Below are positions 60,855 to 64,000 of a stretch of 64,000 nt of DNA, piece after piece. How positions within the stretch are numbered: the first letter of the stretch is position 1; every line of letters starts with the position of its first letter. This stretch comes from Granulosicoccaceae sp. 1_MG-2023 (GTDB lineage Bacteria > Pseudomonadota > Gammaproteobacteria > Granulosicoccales > Granulosicoccaceae). Location: assembly GCA_030546905.1 (NCBI GenBank), contig JAUOPI010000010.1:1-64000 (forward strand), written 5' to 3'. A program made the translations under genes and the position numbers. The notes under the pieces are model-generated. The model saw only the letters and a list, made by a program, of their open reading frames with translations. It made no database searches and was not told the DNA's origin.

Positions 60855-61367
60855 ATGAAGTTGATCAGAAATACATTTGCTATCGCTGCTGTAACCATAA
60901 TGACCGGTTGTGCTTCAATTGTTGGCAGTCCCGATCAGTCGGTAGTCATCCACAGCACGCCAAGCAATGCAAATGTAACGATTACTGATGAGAAGATGGT
61001 CGAAGTCCATTCCGGTGTGACTCCGGTAACTGTTCAGTTGCGTAAATCAGATGGCAGCTACTTTGGTGGCAAAGAGTATACGGTAGAAATCTCTAAACAG
61101 GGTTATGAAAGCCGCACAATGATGATTAAATCCGCGCCTAATGGCTGGTATATTGGCGGAAATCTGATATTCGGCGGCCTGATCGGATGGTTGGTTGTCG
61201 ATCCGCTGACTGGATCAATGTATAACCTTTCGCCGGATACGATTAATGCAGCCTTGGGTGAAAGCGTATCCAGCAACGAAAATGGTGAATCAGAAATCAA
61301 ACTGGTCTTGGTGGAGGATGTCCCGGGCAACCTGCGTGACAAAATGGAACCGATCGGGAATATCTAA
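60855..61367 (+). CDS. Small lipoprotein with PEGA-like domain
   Basis: From ATG 60855 (AAAGGAATAAAG upstream) the product has 170 residues. The signal ends TIMTGC, so it is lipidated at about Cys19. Residues about 30-90 resemble a PEGA-type beta-sandwich (VVIHSTPSNANVTITDEKMV ... YTVEISKQGYESRTM). A hydrophobic hairpin follows (GGNLIFGGLIGWLVVDPLTG). It sits inside the defence island, is lower in GC than its neighbours, and is followed by a terminator at 61383. Its function is unknown and it has no clear link to defence. Confidence 0.78.
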   Translation: MKLIRNTFAIAAVTIMTGCASIVGSPDQSVVIHSTPSNANVTITDEKMVEVHSGVTPVTVQLRKSDGSYFGGKEYTVEISKQGYESRTMMIKSAPNGWYIGGNLIFGGLIGWLVVDPLTGSMYNLSPDTINAALGESVSSNENGESEIKLVLVEDVPGNLRDKMEPIGNI

Positions 61368-61382
61368 GCTTGTGATTGTATG

Positions 61383-61417
61383 AATCCTGAATCCACTGTG
61401 ATTCAGGATTTTTTTTG
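61383..61417 (+). terminator. Intrinsic terminator after the PEGA-like lipoprotein
   Basis: A perfect 10-bp stem AATCCTGAAT / ATTCAGGATT with an 8-nt loop is followed by T9. It ends the first transcription unit within the island. The following stretch, 61418-61630, shows no coding frame I trust. Confidence 0.88.
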
Positions 61418-61630
61418 TAAGAAGACTCGTTAATACGAAACTTATCTTTGCCACTGTACGGAAGGACCTCTGGTGCTGACGGCAGAGAGAACAGAAAAAC
61501 GCTGCCGATGAGATTCTGGCTGAATTGGCCGAGCCAAAAAATGTCTGATTCAGGCGTCTGAATACAGACGAATCCAAAGGGGCAAAGCGTAAGGTTCCGG
61601 AAATTTAACTACACAATGGAATGCATCTTG

Positions 61631-62005
61631 ATGAAATCAAAATCACTGTTTGTATTGATTTTAGTATCAGTAATGACCCTGTCCGGTTGCGCAAGCTACA
61701 GAGTCAGTTCGAATGTCAGCTCAAGCGAGCCTGTTGCTGAGAGCGCAAAAGCAAATGTCCTCATTACTGAGGATACACTGCCGGCAGGTACGTTTACTCT
61801 GGTCGGTCCGCTGGAAGTGTCTGTTAAGAAACTCACCTTATTCCATAAGGACCCGACCCGGGAGCAGGCGGATGATGCTTTGCGCGAAAAAGCGCTTGGG
61901 ATGGGCGCTGATGCGGTTATGGACGTTCGCTATTCCAGCGGAATCGGCTTTACCACCTGGGGTTATATGGACGCCGAGGGTAAGGCTGTTAAGTTAAAGG
62001 AATAG
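61631..62005 (+). CDS. Small lipoprotein, YbjQ-like assembly unknown
   Basis: From ATG 61631 the product has 124 residues with a signal ending MTLSGCAS (lipidated Cys at about 20). The mature part ends in ALREKALGMGADAVMDVRY and SGIGFTTWGYMDAEG, a motif seen in many small uncharacterised gammaproteobacterial lipoproteins. An in-frame ATG at 61616 would precede the signal with five extra residues. It is flanked by terminators and is probably cargo between the methylase and the helicase. Confidence 0.75.
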   Translation: MKSKSLFVLILVSVMTLSGCASYRVSSNVSSSEPVAESAKANVLITEDTLPAGTFTLVGPLEVSVKKLTLFHKDPTREQADDALREKALGMGADAVMDVRYSSGIGFTTWGYMDAEGKAVKLKE

Positions 62006-62044
62006 TAAAAGATCAAGCTACTCTGGAAACAGCTTGATCAATAC

Positions 62045-62088
62045 CGGCATGAGCATGACCTTAGACGGCGTGCTCATGCCGTTTTTTT
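62045..62088 (+). terminator. Intrinsic terminator between lipoprotein and helicase genes
   Basis: A perfect 11-bp stem CGGCATGAGCA / TGCTCATGCCG with a 15-nt loop is followed by T7. A separate 9-bp hairpin, GATCAAGCT / AGCTTGATC, lies just before it at 62011-62039. The helicase must therefore have its own promoter in the next 90 bp. Confidence 0.85.
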
Positions 62089-62176
62089 GCCTCCGGGCGC
62101 GGAGGCTCTGCTGCAGTTCAGCTGCGGCCTGTTAAATTCCGATAAACTGCTTCAAATCGATACATAAGGATCCCAG

Positions 62177-64000
62177 ATGATTCCCGGCCTCTTAGCCAAT
62201 GAAGTCGCTGCTGCGTTAAAGGAATTTATTATCACCGGTTTCGAAACCGAAACCGCGCCCTTTAAGGGGGAATTCCGCCGTTTGGTCGAAGAGCAGCAAG
62301 AGGGGGAGGCTTTTATCAAGGGGCCTTATGTCTCGGTTGGTCTGCCGTTTCTCGGCGGCTCGGCGGGGAAGGATTTCTTCGCGGGCTTTGAGACCGGCTT
62401 CCCGCCCTATGCCCATCAGGAGAAAGCATGGCAGCGTCTGGCCTCGGACCGTCAGGCGGCCAATACCCTGGTCGCCACAGGTACCGGCTCGGGTAAGACC
62501 GAGTGTTTTCTCTATCCGGTGCTGGATCACTGTCAGCGGACCCGGGGTGAGGGCATCAAGGCGATTGTGATCTACCCGATGAACGCGCTGGCGAGCGATC
62601 AGGCCAAGCGTTTTGCGGAGGTGATTTATTCCCGTCCGGCGCTGAGGGGGCTGCGTGTCGGGCTGTTTGTGGGCGGCGGTGATGGCGGGGCCTGCAAGTC
62701 CATGGGGCAGGGGCAGGTGATTACCCACAAGGATACGCTGCGCAAGAACCCGCCCGATGTGCTGCTGACCAACTACAAAATGCTCGACTACCTGTTGATG
62801 CGCCCCAAGGATCAGCCTCTTTGGGCCAAAAACGGGCCGGATACCCTGCGCTATCTGGTGGTCGATGAGCTGCATACTTTCGATGGTGCTCAGGGGACGG
62901 ATCTGTCGCTGTTGATCCGCCGCTTGCGTGCCCGTTTTGATATGACGCCGGAGCAGCTGATCTGCGTCGGGACGTCGGCCACGCTGGGGGGCGAGGATAG
63001 TATCCGTGGGCTGCTCGGTTATGCCTCGGCTATTTTTTCCAGCCCATTCAGGCCCGATTCGGTGATCGTCGAGCAGCGCAAAAGTGAAACCGAATTTCTC
63101 GACAATATCGCCTTTCTTTACCTGAACCCGCAGGTCGGTCCGGAACAGCTCAGGCAGGCCTTGCATGAGGGCCTTTACCCCTATCTGGAACAGGCCTATG
63201 AGTTGTTTTTCAGTAAAACGCCTGACGTACCTCTGAATAAGCAAGAGGGTCGCAGTCGTCTGGGCGTGGAGCTGAGACAACACGGTCAATTGGCCAATCT
63301 GCTGCGCCAGCTCAGTCTGGGGGAGCGGACACCCACGTTCAGGGAGTTGCTGCAGCTTCTGGCAGCACAGATTCCCAAGGCTTTTCAACGCCAGCCGGAG
63401 CAGGTGCTGCTGGCGCTGCTGGCGCTGATGGCGCATGCCCGTGACTCGGCGGGGCGGCCTTTGGTGCAGTTACGTCTGCAGCTCTGGTCGCGGGAGCTGC
63501 GCCGTATTGTGGCGGGTTTGCGTGAGCCTGAAGCCAGCCCGGAACAGCAACAACTGCCTGACGACGCCCCGGAACAGCAGGCCGGTCTGCCGCCCTTGCT
63601 TGCCTTTGCGGATGATCAGCAGCCGAAGGACCAGCAATCGCTTCGTTTGCCTCTGGTGCAGTGCCGTGAGTGCCACGGTACGGCCTGGTTGAGCCGCATG
63701 GAAGGCGGAAGCCCGACGGATCAGCAGCTTGGAACCGATCTGGCCGCTATCTACGGCGCATTCTTCAGCCAGCATGAGGAGACGGCACTCTTGCTGCCCT
63801 GGCAGAAGGAAACGCAGCAGTCGCCGGCGGGCTTCAGGCTGGAATCGTTCCGGGTCTGCCGCCACTGTGGTCAGACCGCCGCGCTGGATTACACCGGCCC
63901 TTGTAAGCGATGTCAGGCCGATAACAATGCGCTGGTGCGGGTCAGCCGGCCTGACCAGAGAAAAGAGACCAAGCATAGGAAGGTCAACAAGCTGATTCAC
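62177..64000 (+). CDS. DEAD/DEAH-type helicase, partial (runs off the window)
   Basis: The frame from ATG 62177 (AAGGA 6 nt upstream) is open through 64000, giving the first 608 residues. After a conserved N-terminus (ISS-free, MIPGLLANEVAAALKEF) comes FPPYAHQEKAWQRL, Walker A ATGTGSGKTE, a Walker B with DELH in LVVDELHTFDGAQGTD, and motif III VGTSATLGG. Residues about 490-590 contain two zinc-ribbon-like sets (CRECHG and CRHCG plus CKRC). This resembles large helicases with a C-terminal DUF1998, including DrmA/DrmB-related and DruE-like proteins. The C-terminal half lies beyond the window. It is probably the effector or translocase of the island. Confidence 0.85.
   Translation, partial: MIPGLLANEVAAALKEFIITGFETETAPFKGEFRRLVEEQQEGEAFIKGPYVSVGLPFLGGSAGKDFFAGFETGFPPYAHQEKAWQRLASDRQAANTLVATGTGSGKTECFLYPVLDHCQRTRGEGIKAIVIYPMNALASDQAKRFAEVIYSRPALRGLRVGLFVGGGDGGACKSMGQGQVITHKDTLRKNPPDVLLTNYKMLDYLLMRPKDQPLWAKNGPDTLRYLVVDELHTFDGAQGTDLSLLIRRLRARFDMTPEQLICVGTSATLGGEDSIRGLLGYASAIFSSPFRPDSVIVEQRKSETEFLDNIAFLYLNPQVGPEQLRQALHEGLYPYLEQAYELFFSKTPDVPLNKQEGRSRLGVELRQHGQLANLLRQLSLGERTPTFRELLQLLAAQIPKAFQRQPEQVLLALLALMAHARDSAGRPLVQLRLQLWSRELRRIVAGLREPEASPEQQQLPDDAPEQQAGLPPLLAFADDQQPKDQQSLRLPLVQCRECHGTAWLSRMEGGSPTDQQLGTDLAAIYGAFFSQHEETALLLPWQKETQQSPAGFRLESFRVCRHCGQTAALDYTGPCKRCQADNNALVRVSRPDQRKETKHRKVNKLIH

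Noticed and set aside
61418-61630. Possible transposase fragment or small gene between the two lipoprotein genes
   Set aside because: Short frames on both strands lack motifs and start signals; nothing there matched an insertion sequence I know.
62216-63436. Minus-strand open frame of 406 codons opposite the last gene
   Set aside because: The plus-strand frame from 62177 is open to the end of the window and contains Walker motifs and zinc ribbons; that is the real gene.

Overview
The window is about 64 kb of a GC-rich (roughly 60%) gammaproteobacterial chromosome. Map-glnD lies divergent from the rpsB-tsf-pyrH-frr-uppS-cdsA-dxr-rseP-bamA chain, followed by lpxD-fabZ-lpxA and uvrA. These genes, with OmpA-type and Lol-type lipoproteins, mark a Gram-negative gammaproteobacterium. 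I cannot name the genus. The bamA-lpxD junction lacks skp, and uvrA follows lpxA where lpxB usually sits, so this is not the enterobacterial layout.

Layout. 1-350: two REP-like palindromic units. 0.35-8.5 kb: an RTX-like repeat lipoprotein, a Bcr/CflA-type MFS pump, an OmpA-like lipoprotein, a MATE pump, and a glycine-betaine-type ABC importer on the minus strand. 8.7-14.2 kb: rlmJ, then a minus-strand map-glnD-dapE operon. 14.3-26.8 kb: the plus-strand translation, isoprenoid, phospholipid and outer-membrane chain. 26.8-32.4 kb: uvrA, a YajR-like MFS gene and a tandem pair of ssb genes. 32.5-38.8 kb: a propeller-like lipoprotein, metK-ahcY and a fused sat-cysC (sulfate activation next to the SAM cycle). 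38.9-42.1 kb: a glycosyltransferase gene lacking its 5' end, rmlA, a divergent lexA under a large dyad, and nth. 42.2-52.4 kb: a hybrid histidine kinase with a convergent NarL-type regulator, a large HD protein resembling the RelA/SpoT hydrolase, a cNMP-binding patatin phospholipase, a rhodanese, dapA, an ICMT-like methyltransferase and an MBL hydrolase.

From about 52.67 kb the chromosome is interrupted. A minus-strand fragment encoding only the C-terminal domain of a YigZ/IMPACT-family protein abuts a defence-like island: an SNF2-type helicase (DrmD-like), a 1666-residue Eco57I/PglX-like adenine methylase, two small lipoprotein genes, and a DEAD/DEAH-type helicase with zinc-ribbon cysteines that runs off the window at 64000. 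This resembles DISARM-type systems, but the gene set visible here is not a textbook one.

The two observations I rate highest are this island with its junction in yigZ, and an attenuator-like leader before dapA: a promoter, a 26-codon peptide with four Lys codons in six positions, and a perfect 12-bp intrinsic terminator 24 bp before the dapA start.
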